A DNA stretch of 64,000 nt, taken from Chamaea fasciata. Lineage: Eukaryota; Chordata; Aves; Passeriformes; Sylviidae. Made by a program: the position numbers and the translations under genes. Of this stretch, positions 45,020-57,900 are shown one piece after another; the stretch's first letter is position 1; each line of letters opens with the position of its first letter. The DNA lies in assembly GCA_029207755.1 (NCBI GenBank), contig JARCOQ010000004.1:40232305-40296304 (forward strand). The letters run 5' to 3'. The notes beneath the pieces are model-generated. The model was not told where the DNA came from. It did not search any database and saw nothing but the letters and a program-made list of their open reading frames with translations.

Positions 45020-45522
45020 CCTGGGCCATGCAAACCTCATGAAATTCGACAAGAACAACTCTAAGTTCTTGTTGGGCCAACCCTAAGCACAAAAAAGGTC
45101 TGGGCAGAGATTCAAAGGGTGGAGCACCCCTGCTGTGAAAGCTCCATGAGGAAGTTGAGGTTGTTCAGCCTGGAGAAGAGAAGGCTTTGGAGGCCTTTCA
45201 GTACCTAAAGAGGGCCTACAAGAAAACCAGGTAGGGACTTTTGGCAAGGATACATAGGATAAGAGGAAATGGCCTTAAAGTAAAATAGAATATATTTATA
45301 TTAGATATAAAGAAGAATTTTAGGTGAGACACTGTAACAGCCTTTTTCCAGAGAAGTTGTGACTGACCCATCTCTGTAAATATTCAAGTCTGCGTTGGAT
45401 GGGGCTCTAAGCAAATTGTTCTTGTGAAAGAAGTCCCTGCTCATGGCAGGGGGGAGTTGTATTATAAGGTCTCTGAAAGTCCCTTCCAACCCAAACAATT
45501 CTATGTTTCTCTGAAAATATAT
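45020..45522 (+). mobile_element. CR1 LINE fragment, internally deleted
   Basis: Plus-strand CR1: an RT tail segment (TGAAATTCGACAAG to GGTCTGGGCAGAG, about 45037-45113) jumps directly to the later CR1 region (GAGGTTGTTCAGCCTGGAGAAG) and continues to the 3' end CCCTTCCAACCCAAACAATT near 45480-45510. The missing part between the two segments is an internal deletion. Confidence 0.87.
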
Positions 45523-48500
45523 TGTTCTCTGCCCAGGACAGAGGCTGTACTGAATCTTATCTATGTGACCATTTGAAGATTAATTCTGCTAAGCTAAACA
45601 ATCTCACAGCTGGCCTGCTCCAGTTTCCTCTACAGTAATAAATTTTCTACACTTAAGAATAATAACAATCTGCTGGAAGAGAAAAGTTGATAGAAAAATA
45701 CATCTTGTATTCAGATACAAAAAAGCCCACTCTTTTCCACAGTTCCAGTTTGGATTGCTAGCATGAAATCAGAATTTCAAAATGTTTGTCTATGCTTTTT
45801 TTCCCCTCATCTTTTTGCCATATTTACCTCCCTCCATTACCAGTAAAATGCTTTCCCCAGAGAGAAAGGATGTCACTGAAAGCATCTGGGCTGCATGCAG
45901 GAAGAGCCATCCCTAGTGCATTGCCTGCTTAGACAAAAAAATGCCACCCTGTCAATGCCTTTATTTATTACAAAATTTATGGATAAATATAGGCAAATAC
46001 ATAAATATTCTTCAGCCTGCAAGACACAGCTCCTAAAACAGCAGTCCCTAATAACAACCCACAAATGCAAATCCAGAAGTCTAACTTACATACAAAGCAT
46101 GATTAGGCTGAAAAAATTGACAACAGCCTCTTTCCTGATACAATGAGGTCTTGGTGCTCCACCCCTACACCAAGAACAGAGAAAAAAATGCTATTTTTTG
46201 GGTAGCAGTTTCCAAGATTGTTTAGTATTCAGTGAGGATCTTCTTAATATTACCTCACATTTTAAGAATTTCACGACACATCTGTGCATCATTCCATGTT
46301 TCAAGGGTTTTCTCGGACACCATAATTTTTTCCTAAAACTCTTGAGAAAACAAATTAAAGTTATTAATTGTTCTTCCTCCACAATCTTCAAAGATGAATT
46401 TCTAATTACACACAATTGCAACTTATCCACATTCACACAATGTACTCTTGTTAAGAACTGCTGGTGGAAAGGTGTTCAGAAATAAGACAATTTAACATTT
46501 GATCCTCCTTCTTTTCCTTCAACAACTTATTGAGGCAGTATGATTTATATATGGAATATACTACTTTTATATTGCTAGTGTCTTTTAGTAAGTACTTAGG
46601 TGCTAGGATGCTGTGACAAAGCAATGATAAAACTCTCAGTGTCTTCTACAACAAAATGGTTAAGTGAAAACTGAAAATACCAACCTTAATTTTTTTTTTA
46701 AGGTCTAAAAGATATGACAACACACCTACCCTGTTTGTATAATAATCCTGTAACAAAGCACTGGACCACAGGACACAAACAAAATTGTCCCCACACTAAT
46801 TATCATGGCACATTTCAGCCCAAAGGGAGTTTATCTGATTTATAAGCCTTTGGGAAAGTAGTATGAAAATATAATTGAAATGTGACAGACTCCTAATTAT
46901 AGAGGTAACTGGATCAGTCAAATATTCTCAAAACAATGGCACATGTAACTAGCTTTGACAAAGTAGTGGTGTTGTGAATTAATGTTGCAGACATTCATAT
47001 CCAGTTTACAGGGAATTCAAGATACTCGGTGATGTCTCCTTATCTGTGCCCCTTGTTAAGATCCAACACAATGATACAATGAGGAGTGACAATCATAACT
47101 AAGACTCATCCTCACTAAGGCAATCCTCTTTATGATCAGAATAATTGAATATATATTCATGCAGACTGTCATCTAATAAGAAAATCTTATAATTAAAATA
47201 AAACTTCTTTCATGTATTCCAAGGATGAAATTTTTCTGCCTCTATGTCCTTACAGCAGTGATCTCATTGTGTACCAGAGAAATAAGGTCATTACAGGTAA
47301 CTCAGGTAGTGAATAACTCCTGGCAGTATGCGACATTTCTCAGGAAAAAGCTAAATTGCAAGTAAGCACACAAATTCATCCAAATTGACTTCCAGCAATT
47401 TCAGTTAAAAGGCTCCTAACAAACTTTTGTATTACCCAGCAGTATATTCCAACTTGGGGGGAGGTATTTTCTCAGATGAAGGAATCTGAGACCTGTATGA
47501 ACATAAAGTCAAAAGAGCTGGAATAAAGCAAGTAGGGGAAGAAGGGCACAGAATAGCTGTGCAATTTCTGGTAATAGTCCCTCACTGAGCATGGGAACAA
47601 GTGATTCCCTCTTCAGCTTGGAGCACGCAGGGCTTCATGGTGATATGAACTCTCAGTTCAAATGTACTCCCAGAAAATCAGATGACTCTGACATCCCAAC
47701 TTTTTAAGTCCTGTGGTTGAGAATGGTGCACTAACAGGTAGAATGTGTACCTATATCAAGAAGTGATTTGTTTGGCACCCATTTCCTTAAGTCACCTGAG
47801 TACAGGCCAAGACCCAGTCACCGAAGAAGTTTATTCTGTGGCTTCTCAGATGTGAGAGATGATTTGGCTCCAGTGCAGAAGTAATAACCTCTGCCCTACA
47901 CTTCAACAAGCTAGAGCAAGGAGAGATAAAGCCATTGAGAACTGAAAGCAGATGAAAGTAACCAGTCCCCAGGATTTCACTAGACAGGTACACAGAAGTC
48001 AAGGTGTTTCTAAGTGCCTTTTTTTACTGCATCTGGTCCCAGCAGACAAATGCAGCTGATCTTGGAACTGATGTTCTTCTTCCCAGGGACTAGCAGGGAG
48101 AGGACACAAAACCATAGTGCCTATACAAAATAGGTGCTGAGAAGCCTTTTTCAGCTGTTTTTCACTTTTGCTTCAGTAAATTGCCTTACCTTAACCTATG
48201 AGCTGTTCTCAGTAATAGTTTCTCCCTTCTGTACAGCTGAGAAAGGGAATAGATAGAGTGATTTGGTGGGCATCAGACATTCAGCCAAGGTCATCCACCA
48301 CAGATGCGAAGCCAGAGGATGTCCTAGGTCAGGTGGGAGTCTGTTGTGGATGGATTGGAAATTTTGCAGGGCAAATATTCAGTAAGATCACAGCTAGCTT
48401 AATCCACAGTATGAGTGGACAAGCAGGCTGGATGATCTGAGTTTAAACACAGAGACAAGGAACACTCACACTGGAATTAACTCAGGGCTGCTTAGGGAGT

Positions 48501-49394
48501 TGAAACACAGATACCAATGCTAGTGCTCTTCAAGTGTGTGTTTTAGATCTATTCAATTTGTTTGGTATCTCCTAACTCTTCAGCTACGGTTAACATTTTA
48601 CATTGGCTTGAACAGCTTCAAGACTGCATTGTAGATGTGTAGTCATTACAAAGTAATTAATGTAGTCATCACAAAGTAGTCAATCAATGAATAAAAAACT
48701 AGAATCTCCAGGGAAGAAAAAGATCTCTGGGTAGCAAATACTGGATCTGAAACCTTCCTCCTAGGAATGTAAGGAGACAGGTCTCTGGTAGAATCATCAT
48801 GACAACTGCTGCCATTCTACCATTATTGCCTTAAGTCTGTGCCATTATTGCCTTTATCAACAAGATCTTCCTCCTGAAGAGACAGACAGAGAGGATGAGA
48901 TGAAGTGTGCATCCTTTCATCACAGGGCAATATGTAATTCAGATCATGGTTTGTAGTGTGCCACTGAGGATGAAGAAATGAAACAGAATTCCACTTCATT
49001 GTCCCTGTCCTATATAAACCCATGAACTCCCCCTTCATTTTTACTCCTGGCATCATTCCCAGGTTTCTGCATTCACTTCCCCAATACAATTCTGCTGAGG
49101 GCCAAATTCTTACAATTTCTTTTCATTTACAACCCTACCACCCCTGTCTCCCTCCTCTTTGAAGCAAATTCGGAAGATCCAGCTGGAGAACTACTCTGCC
49201 AGCTATAACGAGGCTACATTTTTTTTAGTGATCTCAGTTGAAATGAAACATTATATAACCTATGCACCAGCGGTGAATATATCCCTCCCTTGTTTCCAAA
49301 TTCTGACAGGAAAATGGCCCTAAGAGCTCTTTATGAAAGCATTCCTATTCTACAGAAACAGGACTAAAGGCTGCAGAAGAATGATTGAAAATAG
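45523..49394. other. Unique sequence, nothing recognised
   Basis: Short chance ORFs. A 23-26 base partial duplication around AGTCATTACAAAGTA lies near 48638-48686. Confidence 0.55.
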
Positions 49395-49652
49395 AACAAT
49401 AGAGTTGCATACTGTCCTGAGCTGGAAAGGACTCACAAGGATGCCTGAAGTCCAGCTCCTGCCCCTGAACAGGACAGCTCCAAGTCACCCCATGTCCCCA
49501 AGAGCAGTGTCCAAACACTTCCTGAGCTCTGTCAGGCTGCTGTTGTGACCACTTCCCTGGAGGGCCTGTTCAGCGCCCAACCACCCTCTGGGGGAAGAAC
49601 CTTTCCCTGAAATCCAACCCAAACCTTCCCCTACATAACTTCATGCCATGTT
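49395..49652 (-). mobile_element. CR1 LINE 3'-end fragment
   Basis: Segments GAGCTGGAAAGGACTCACAAGG, GAAGTCCAGCTCCTGCCCCTG, ACCACTTCCCTGGAGGGCCTG and TGAAATCCAACCCAAACCTTCC match the ordered 3' portion of CR1 seen at 2.3 and 22.3 kb. Confidence 0.88.
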
Positions 49653-52600
49653 GAAAAGTGCTAACCTAGCGATACCTCACTCACAAGAGGAAAGAGCAGG
49701 TAGTGGGAAAGAAAATTCTGAATGTTTTATTTTGTCCATCCTGAAAGTGGTTTGAAGCTGTAATTTTCGCCCCAGACTAGTGTTCATTTTAGAAAGAAAA
49801 AAAATATTCTCCTTCCTCAGCCTAGGAAACACCAGCAATTCAAATTCAGTTTAAAATTGTCTTGACATACTGCCAAATTATTGCAGTATTCTATAATTCC
49901 AGGTCATTAATCGATATAGAATTTAATGCAATCTATGAGGCAGACAAAAATGGAAGCCGCTTTTTTATTAAAAATATATTTTTTGAGTATGTGAAATTAT
50001 CATTATACTACATTATGCCTGAAAATGTTGTATCTTCATTCAACAGCAATGATCAACTGTTTCTTGGATAGTACATGTCTTTATTACTAATTGTGTGAAC
50101 AATAAGAGAATCAAATGAGATGGGAAATAGCTACTTGAGATTTTTTTAGCAGTTGTCACCAGAAATTCAGTAATAGTAGACTTGGTCATGCATTGTTTAG
50201 TGGAGGTCTCATCCCTTTTACAGACAGAAAGTCCAAGCCCAGAGAAAACAGAATCTGTTTTACATGAACATGATTAATTTTATAGGCATGAGTAGTACCA
50301 TCACACTTAACTGCACTGTTTGGATGATGAAATATTGGCACAGTGTGAAACACTGGTGGTACTCAACTTTGGTGCTTATAAGTACTCATAATTTGTATAT
50401 TCTAGAATGGTCCTGCTTCAACTGTATGAGTACCCATGGCATACCACACCTTCCTATTTCAATTTAGATAAAGTGTATTATTCATCCTAGAGAGCAGAAA
50501 CCAGAACTGACACTGATAATTTCAGTGTTCTTAAAATCTACCAACATGAAGTCCTGATTCTGCAAAAGATCCTTCTGTACAAGCACAGTAACATTGATAC
50601 CACAGCCAGCTTTACATATGCAGCTCCATCCTTCCCTACCTGCAGGCTGAAATGAACATTCATCAGTGACTCTCAACACTTACTGTTCCTTGCATCTAAT
50701 TTTTAAGATAAGTGTTTATTATTGTGAACTTCAATTCCATGTTTATTTTCTAACAAAGTAATTACATGTACAATTAAACTGTAGTATTTATTTTTATTTT
50801 ATACAATATCATAAAAATGTTATATATAGCACCATCTGTTGGCTAAGATAGCTATAACAAATGAAAAATAGTTTATGCAGATTAGGAAAAGTAAACCAAC
50901 AAGAAAAAAAGAAAAAGGACCATAAAAATTTAGATGGCTAAACTGCATACTAAAATGATCTTACATGTACATTTTTCTGTAAGTTAGGGGATATATTTCC
51001 AAAGAACACATTTAAGGCTGCTCTACTCAAAAATTTTGACACTTTTTGGAGGAAAAAAAAAGATGGGTATGAAGTAGCTATAAACACTAGTAAGAGAAAG
51101 TGATAAATTAATTCACCTGCAACATCATAACTTACTCTGCTCTACCATCATGTTCCTCTGAATCTTTAGTGCTCTTAATGGCAATAGAAACAAGATTAAT
51201 AAGGAAATTGATAGTGTTTTCTGCAGCCACACACCTGTCTGGAGAATTTCTGAGGCAGAAGAGTGTACTTCTCCCACATAGACTGCCTAAGAGGCTGTAA
51301 GGCAGACTGGTCCAGAGGATGCTGTGCTTCGCTGAGGTCCATGTGGTGCGTGTGTGTGGCATGCAAGCAATATCTTCTGCTGGTGAGTCTGTGTCTATAT
51401 AAGGACCAGGCACAACTGCAGTCTGGCAACCCTGAGAACATCTCAGAGTAAAAATTCTGTGAGAAGGAAGTCTTGGTGTGTTAGCACTTGTATGTATGCC
51501 CCTTTCCCAGGCTTTAGACAGCCTCAAGTCTGCCACACCTACCTGGTGTGCTCACCTGGATGGGAAGCTGGAAAGGGACTAGGCCAGCATTTCCACATCC
51601 ACAAAATTTCCATCTGGCTGGAAATTACCACTCTAAACAAAGACTGCAAAAAGGTGTCTGTCAACCCCTTGAGTTCTGTACATGCACACAGCAGGTTTTG
51701 CTGAACACCCAAAAAACATTGTGACTTTTGTCCAGCAGTTCTGTGAGACAGGACAGAAGTATTATCCAAAAAACTCCAGTATTAAAAACTCATATGTCCA
51801 GCTTCTTGCTGTTCCAAGTCAGGCAAGGAGAAGAGAGGAAGAACTTGATATTCCAGACAAGAAATCACAGTATTCTGTTTCGCTGAATTTAGACCAATGG
51901 ATCTTGAAATAATGAAATCCAAATTATTTTTATACAGAGCTTAATGAGGCAAATGAGTTAGAGCTTAAATCTAAGAGGAGCTGTCTCTTTATACAAAAAT
52001 AAGTAGAAAAAATACTTGTGCATTTCTGTCAGGAATACCCATTCTTAGGTCTCCTGATATCAAATCCAGAAACTGGTAGTTGCCTCACACAAAACATTGA
52101 TCTGATACAAACCCACCAAATTCAAATTTGATCAAAACATTTTGACACGTTAATTTCTTGCAGGTGTGTTCCTTTGTGCCTGATGAGCTCCATGTCTTGC
52201 TTTGCCTAATCCAGCAGAAGTGAAGTGATCTGGATGGGTTCAGAAGTGCTGGGTGTCCCGGTGTCATGGAGAGGAGGCACTGATGGCTTGGGCACCTTGG
52301 CTTTAAGTACGTTCTGGGATTAACCTAGGCAGGAACCCAGGATGGCTTCACAGTGCACACATTTCATTCCAGGCCTGCTGCACTTGCACAAGGAGGGAAT
52401 CTGACACCCATTCAAGACTGACAATGTATTTTATCTCCTCTGGCTGCCATTTCACAAGACCAGAGGAAGTCATAATTTCTTCCAACTGCCACTGTGAAGG
52501 AAACATATTCACACAGCTCATCATACAGGGAACACAAGCCTTAGGACATCTAGTACTCCGTAAAGGGTCTTACAGGTGCAGATATAGTAATAAGTACAGA

Positions 52601-53760
52601 TTTTAAGGGTGTACATGGCACCATATTTCTAATGGTATATTTTTCTTTTCTCCAAAAGATATTAAAAAGAGTGAGGACTATACTCAACCCAGGACTATTG
52701 TGTTCACTGTACAAGGCTTAAAGGCAGATATAAAAAATAAATTAATGAAATATGTTTATTACATTCATAGCAGCTGGGATACTCAAGTTTGTCTTTTTAA
52801 GACTCTAGTGTAGGAGCTGATAAAGTTCTGGGATTTACACATTTGTTTGTAACAAATTTTGAAATAATATTTTAAAAACCAATCAAGGTTATTATGCTGG
52901 GAATGGATAATAGAAAATAGAAACAGTAAAAAAAAGCTACAGTGCACAAAAGTTTAAGTTTGATTTCATAGTAATACCTTTTATATTTGGCAGTGCACTG
53001 AAAAGTTACAGTGCATATCTATATATCATGGAAATTGATCAGTATGTGCTAGTCAACAGTTATAGCACAAAATAACCTTTAATTCCTACATTAGTTAATA
53101 CAATTTGGGCAAAACAACCATATTTACTTCAACCACTATTCCACTCTGCTCATCCACTATAACAAATGGATTTCTGTATTTATCTCTGTAAGGAAAATAC
53201 ACAGTAGCATGAATCATTTAGGTTAACATATCCTAGCACAAATGAAACCATAAATATCTTGCTTCTCCAAACTCCTAAATATCAAACACTGAAGAATAAG
53301 AACAGGTCAGTCTGGAAGAAGATCTCTAGTGGTCTTTCTCAGTGGATATTTTGTTGATAATTTGCAATGTTATTTAATTTATGTGAATCTGAGGACATAA
53401 AATCTTCCCTGTGTATCCATCCTTGTGAGGCCTAACATGCAGTCTTTTCTCCTGTTGGTCAGACATCAGTGTAACCTCTACTGCATTTTGATTTTATTGC
53501 TTAAGGCAAAGGCAGGATATGCTTTGAGTCAATGTCACAGAAGCTGACTTTTTTAAGTTTTCTGGATATTTATACGTTAAGTATTTTTTTAATAAATCAG
53601 CACATACATGAAGGACAATACAGAAATCAGGAACAATCAATAAGTATCTGTCAATATAAAATTATACCTGACCAGCTTGGGACACTAGCAAACAGAAGAT
53701 ATCTTGACTTTAGTAACACTTCTGACACTGTCTCCAGTGGCATTTTCATCTGGAACAAAT
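49653..53760. other. Unique sequence, nothing recognised
   Basis: A CTATATAAGG motif near 51396 looks like a TATA box, but no adjoining gene, LTR structure or start signal is visible. The 134-codon minus ORF at 51132-51536 has no recognisable domain. Confidence 0.55.
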
Positions 53761-53870
53761 AGCATACTCTAATGTTAATAGCCAATATATTCATAGCATA
53801 ATCTAATGTTAATTAGATTATTATTAGCATAATCTAATGTTATTAGATTAATTGCCAATATCTGGCAATT
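53761..53870. repeat. Short imperfect tandem repeat with palindromic units
   Basis: AGCATA(A/C)TCTAATGTTA recurs at 53761, 53795 and 53825. The units contain TAATCTAAT / ATTAGATTA complements, so the block can also fold back on itself. Confidence 0.8.
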
Positions 53871-53994
53871 AGTAACAAGAGAGGGAGTGGCTTCTGCAGC
53901 CTGATGGAGAAGGAGATCAGTCTGAGCTAATGGCATGCAACTTCTTTGGAGGTTTTATAGATATTACACAGCAAAACTCCTCAGTATTGGTGGA

Positions 53995-54205
53995 TGTAAC
54001 AAGGGAAAAATTGCATCTAGGGAGGTTCAGACTGAACATCAGAAAAAACTTTTTATTGGGAAGGATACTGCAGCACTTGTTGCCCTGAGACTGTGAAGTC
54101 TCCATCTTATTCAAGACTTAATAAGATAGAAGCACAGTGTTGGCAATAGTCTTGGTTTCAGCAGAAGTTTGGACTTCCAGCCAGTGTTTCTGTGATTCTG
54201 TGATC
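53995..54205 (+). mobile_element. CR1 LINE 3' fragment, diverged
   Basis: GAGGTTCAGACTGAACATCAG, then AAAAACTTTTTATTGG, and finally CCAGTGTTTCTGTGATTCTGTGA, keep the order of the CR1 3' end on the plus strand. Heavy divergence and deletions lie between. Confidence 0.65.
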
Positions 54206-54529
54206 TCATGGGAGCTACAAAGTTGGCATGATCATATGGCAGCACTGCAGAGCTATTAAATGCTACCCAAATTCACTGATTAATTTCTATAATGTTACAA
54301 TAAATCTGCTGACACATTAGAGCCACTATTATGTTATTCTGAACAGGAGTAAAAGGCAAACAAAAGAAAAAAACTTGTTTTTCTTGCCCTTTTAAACACT
54401 TAGATCCAGCATCAGCACTGTATTGGAGAAAGACATGCTAAAATTAGGAAGTCATCAACACTGGCATTTGCACTGGAAAGTGGGCAGCTTTAGTGTTGCC
54501 TAGAAGGCTGACCTGAAACAGAGACTGGA

Positions 54530-54955
54530 CAAAGCTAGAGAACAAAACTGGTGTTTATTGAAAGGCCTCCAGGATCCACCTTGAACAGGACCGAAGCCTG
54601 ACCAAAGCTGTACCCCAAGTCCACTACTAACTCTACACCAAAAAAAACCCGCCCGGTCACGAGGTCTTACATTTTTATCAGTTTTGGTCCATTTGCATAT
54701 TGGGGTTTAATTGTCCAATTACAGCTTCAGGTTGTGAGGTCCCATCCTTCTTGTTCCTCCCTTCAGTCCATGGTTGTTTATGTTTTTCAGGCCTGAGAGT
54801 AGTCCTTGGTGTTCAGCAAAAAGAAATTTGTTTTGTCTACCTACCCTGTGAAGAAGGCTTACTGACACTTAATATGACGCTCAAAGCTACATCCCTAGGT
54901 AACACAGAATCTGCAAATATGAAAGCTAAAGCTAAAGCCTAAGGCATCATTAGTA
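54530..54955 (-). mobile_element. Possible LTR, minus orientation
   Basis: Read on the minus strand it has a GATAAAAA TATA-like box near 54675 and AATAAA near 54553 with G/C-rich sequence between, the layout of an LTR promoter and R region. It stands out in composition from its neighbours. I found no clear TG...CA ends with a target duplication, so this is tentative. Confidence 0.4.
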
Positions 54956-57900
54956 GGTTATGGCCTGTCCAAATGAATCAAGGAAAAACTGTCCAGATTC
55001 ACTGCACAGTGCAATGAACAGTAATAGATGCAATAGATTAAATAAACTATGCTGTATGTCTTCTTGCTTTCTTATCTCTCTTAAAAATCAAAAGAACTGA
55101 TAATATCCAAATCAAAGACCAGGATCTGACAGCAATCATGATGTTTGCTTTCAAATCCCCACTATTTCTTGCACTACACTCCACTCAACAGGCTGCCATT
55201 TGCAGACCTTGAGTGGATGTAAATTGAGTGAACCTTTATTGTTTGGCAAGGTGGAAAATCCATTATAGCTTCTTTTGCTTCTGCACAGGGCAGTTCTGCT
55301 CCACTTTCACTGTTCAGTGCAGTGTGACTAAAAATCTGTACCCTGCAGAAAGCTTTCAAGAAGTAGCTGAGCTTGATGCATTTGTGATGCTTTGGAAGCA
55401 GTGAAGGGCAGTGAGCAGAAAAAGTGGTAGGGATCAGAAAACTGCTGAGCACACAATACACCATATCTTTCCCCTTGCTATTTTCTGTCTGCCCCTAAAC
55501 TTAAAATCTTGGCCATTCATCCATACCCGAGAGAAACAAAGGGTCTTCAGCTGTTTTCTTTAAAAGCAACATATTTGTAATTAGGGACAGAGTGACCAGG
55601 CAGACATTTATAAGGTCTATGTTTCATTTCCTTTGCTCAGGTAAACAAGACATAGAAGCTGCTACAAGTATATGGAGGACAGACAGGAGAGTAGCCCTAG
55701 AGACAGATACCACCTTTTTTTTTTTCCTAGATGTCATTAAGATTTGTTGCACTCAGGTTTCCTTTCTCCTGTCTCCTGACTAACATGCTAGTGTAGGCAT
55801 ACCATCTTAGGATCTTATAATGAAGGTTGAAAAATCAATGCTTTGAAATTAATTAATATTGCAGAAAAAGAAGCATGTCTCTTCCTTTCATAGCAGCAGA
55901 TACATATATACACGAGTAGAAACACAAGCTAGAGGAGAGGATAAGATGATGGATATGAGACACCTGCTTGACCCTGCTCCCTGCTGGGAACTGTGCTGTC
56001 AGCAGCTCCTCCTTTCCTTTTTTCCTTTACAGTAACCTGGAGCTGTGTGCTCAGGCTCCTGTCCTGTGAGACAGACAGCTGGAAGTAGTGGGAGAGTACT
56101 TATAGCAAAAGAGATTTCCAATAGCAGTCAAATTTTGCTTTTAATTATTTGTATTGTCATCTCATCTATTTGGCTTTAGCTTTAGATTTAGATTTAGCTT
56201 TATCTAGAAGGCTGAAGGATGTTGTGTTGTGTATCTTGTCTAAGAATAAATGGGAGCTAGATAGCAAATACACTAAGGAATGCCTTCCATTTATTCCACT
56301 AGGTGTGTCAGTATATGTATATGATTTGTACTTAACTTCCCAGGCCAAAAACATTAGTTTTCTCTGAACATCTGGATGGCATCTGCAAAATCTACATCAT
56401 GCGCCATTAATCAGAATATCATTGTGAGGCTTGTTAATGAAAGATAAATCAGGTAAATTCACTATATTAATGCAATAATGCTTACTAGAATACCACAAAG
56501 CTACAGCTTTTACTGTGCACTTGAAAAAAGAAATTGCTTTAATAACAGCCTACAGTAAAGCGTGGTATTTGTATTTAACAAAATCATCTAATGAACACCT
56601 GCCTTCATTCCTACAAGTTTGCTATTTACAAAGTAGATATCACATTCTTCATTTCCTGTCATAAGCTGTTGGTTGTTCTTAATGCCCTAGTAACTTTACA
56701 TGGATATATGCTACTTGTACATGTGCATTTATATATGTATATATATGTTTGTTAATGTATATATGTGTATATATAGAGAGAGAGACAGAGGGGTACATGG
56801 ATACTTTTCCCTTTCTTCTGACCCCTCTCATTTCTCTGTTAGCAAACTAATTATAAGTAAGGGATCATTTGTGCTTAAATTTCCATTGGAAGTTATTTTG
56901 AGTTGCATGCAGTGCTTCCCTTATTAATACCACCTACAGATTCTTAAGATATTTTTCTGCTATGTGATTGTATAAGGAAAGATAGTAACTCCTTTCCATA
57001 TCCTTATTATGGTGTCTGAAAGGGTTTTTGCTCGATAGCAAGTTAAAAAATGAGCTTTTGGTGAAATCAGAGCTAGAGGGTATTTGCAATATATTTTGCA
57101 CATGAAAAATCAGTTCATTTTTTGCCATTTAATAAAGCTGTGGGAAAGGTATTTTAGGCACACTTTAAATAAGTAACAGTGTAAACGGTGCTCAAAACAT
57201 AATTAGTCCATTTCATACTTTTCATCTGGCAGAACAGTGGCTTATATAATTCTTCTTGTCTTAGCAAATTTTAAAGATCAGTGTTTTCCACAATTAATTT
57301 TAAACATAAAATACCTTCTTCTCACAGATGGGTATGCCTATTATCAGTTAGGAATCCACCCAGAAACGCTAAAGAATTAGAGGTACATTTGTGGTGGAGT
57401 GGTGTTTTGTATAGACTTTGTCATTGCTTATTAATACCAAGAAAAATCACCTGAGTTATAATTGGCTTTAACTGGCATTCACACAGGATGAAGCTTTTCC
57501 TCTTTACCTGGAGCCAAGTAACTTTCAGACAAAGGAGTTCCTTGTCAGCTTTTGAAAACATCGAAGAAAATCTATTCTACATAATCTACACCATGCTGGG
57601 CAATCTTTGATGAGGAGAAAATAGTTGGTGGTTGGAAGATAAATAGAAAAGAGACCTCATCTTTTATTCCCAGAAGTAGTCTCCACACTGCAGTTACATT
57701 TGAACCATTTTTTTTTCTCAGGATTTGTTTTCTCAAAAATGTTGTTCAGTGCTAAAGTTGAATAGTTCAGGGATCACAACAGCAGAGGACATTAGTACCT
57801 GCCACTCCAAATCTCCTAGTGCTATGTCTCCTTTAAGTATACAAGGTACTCTAAAAGCCTGGAAATACCTTCCTTCATAAAATCGCTAGTCCTTCACTAA

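Noticed and set aside
51132..51536. 134-codon minus-strand ORF and a TATA-like CTATATAAGG at about 51396
   Set aside because: No recognisable domain, no splice or LTR context, and the TATA-like motif is isolated.
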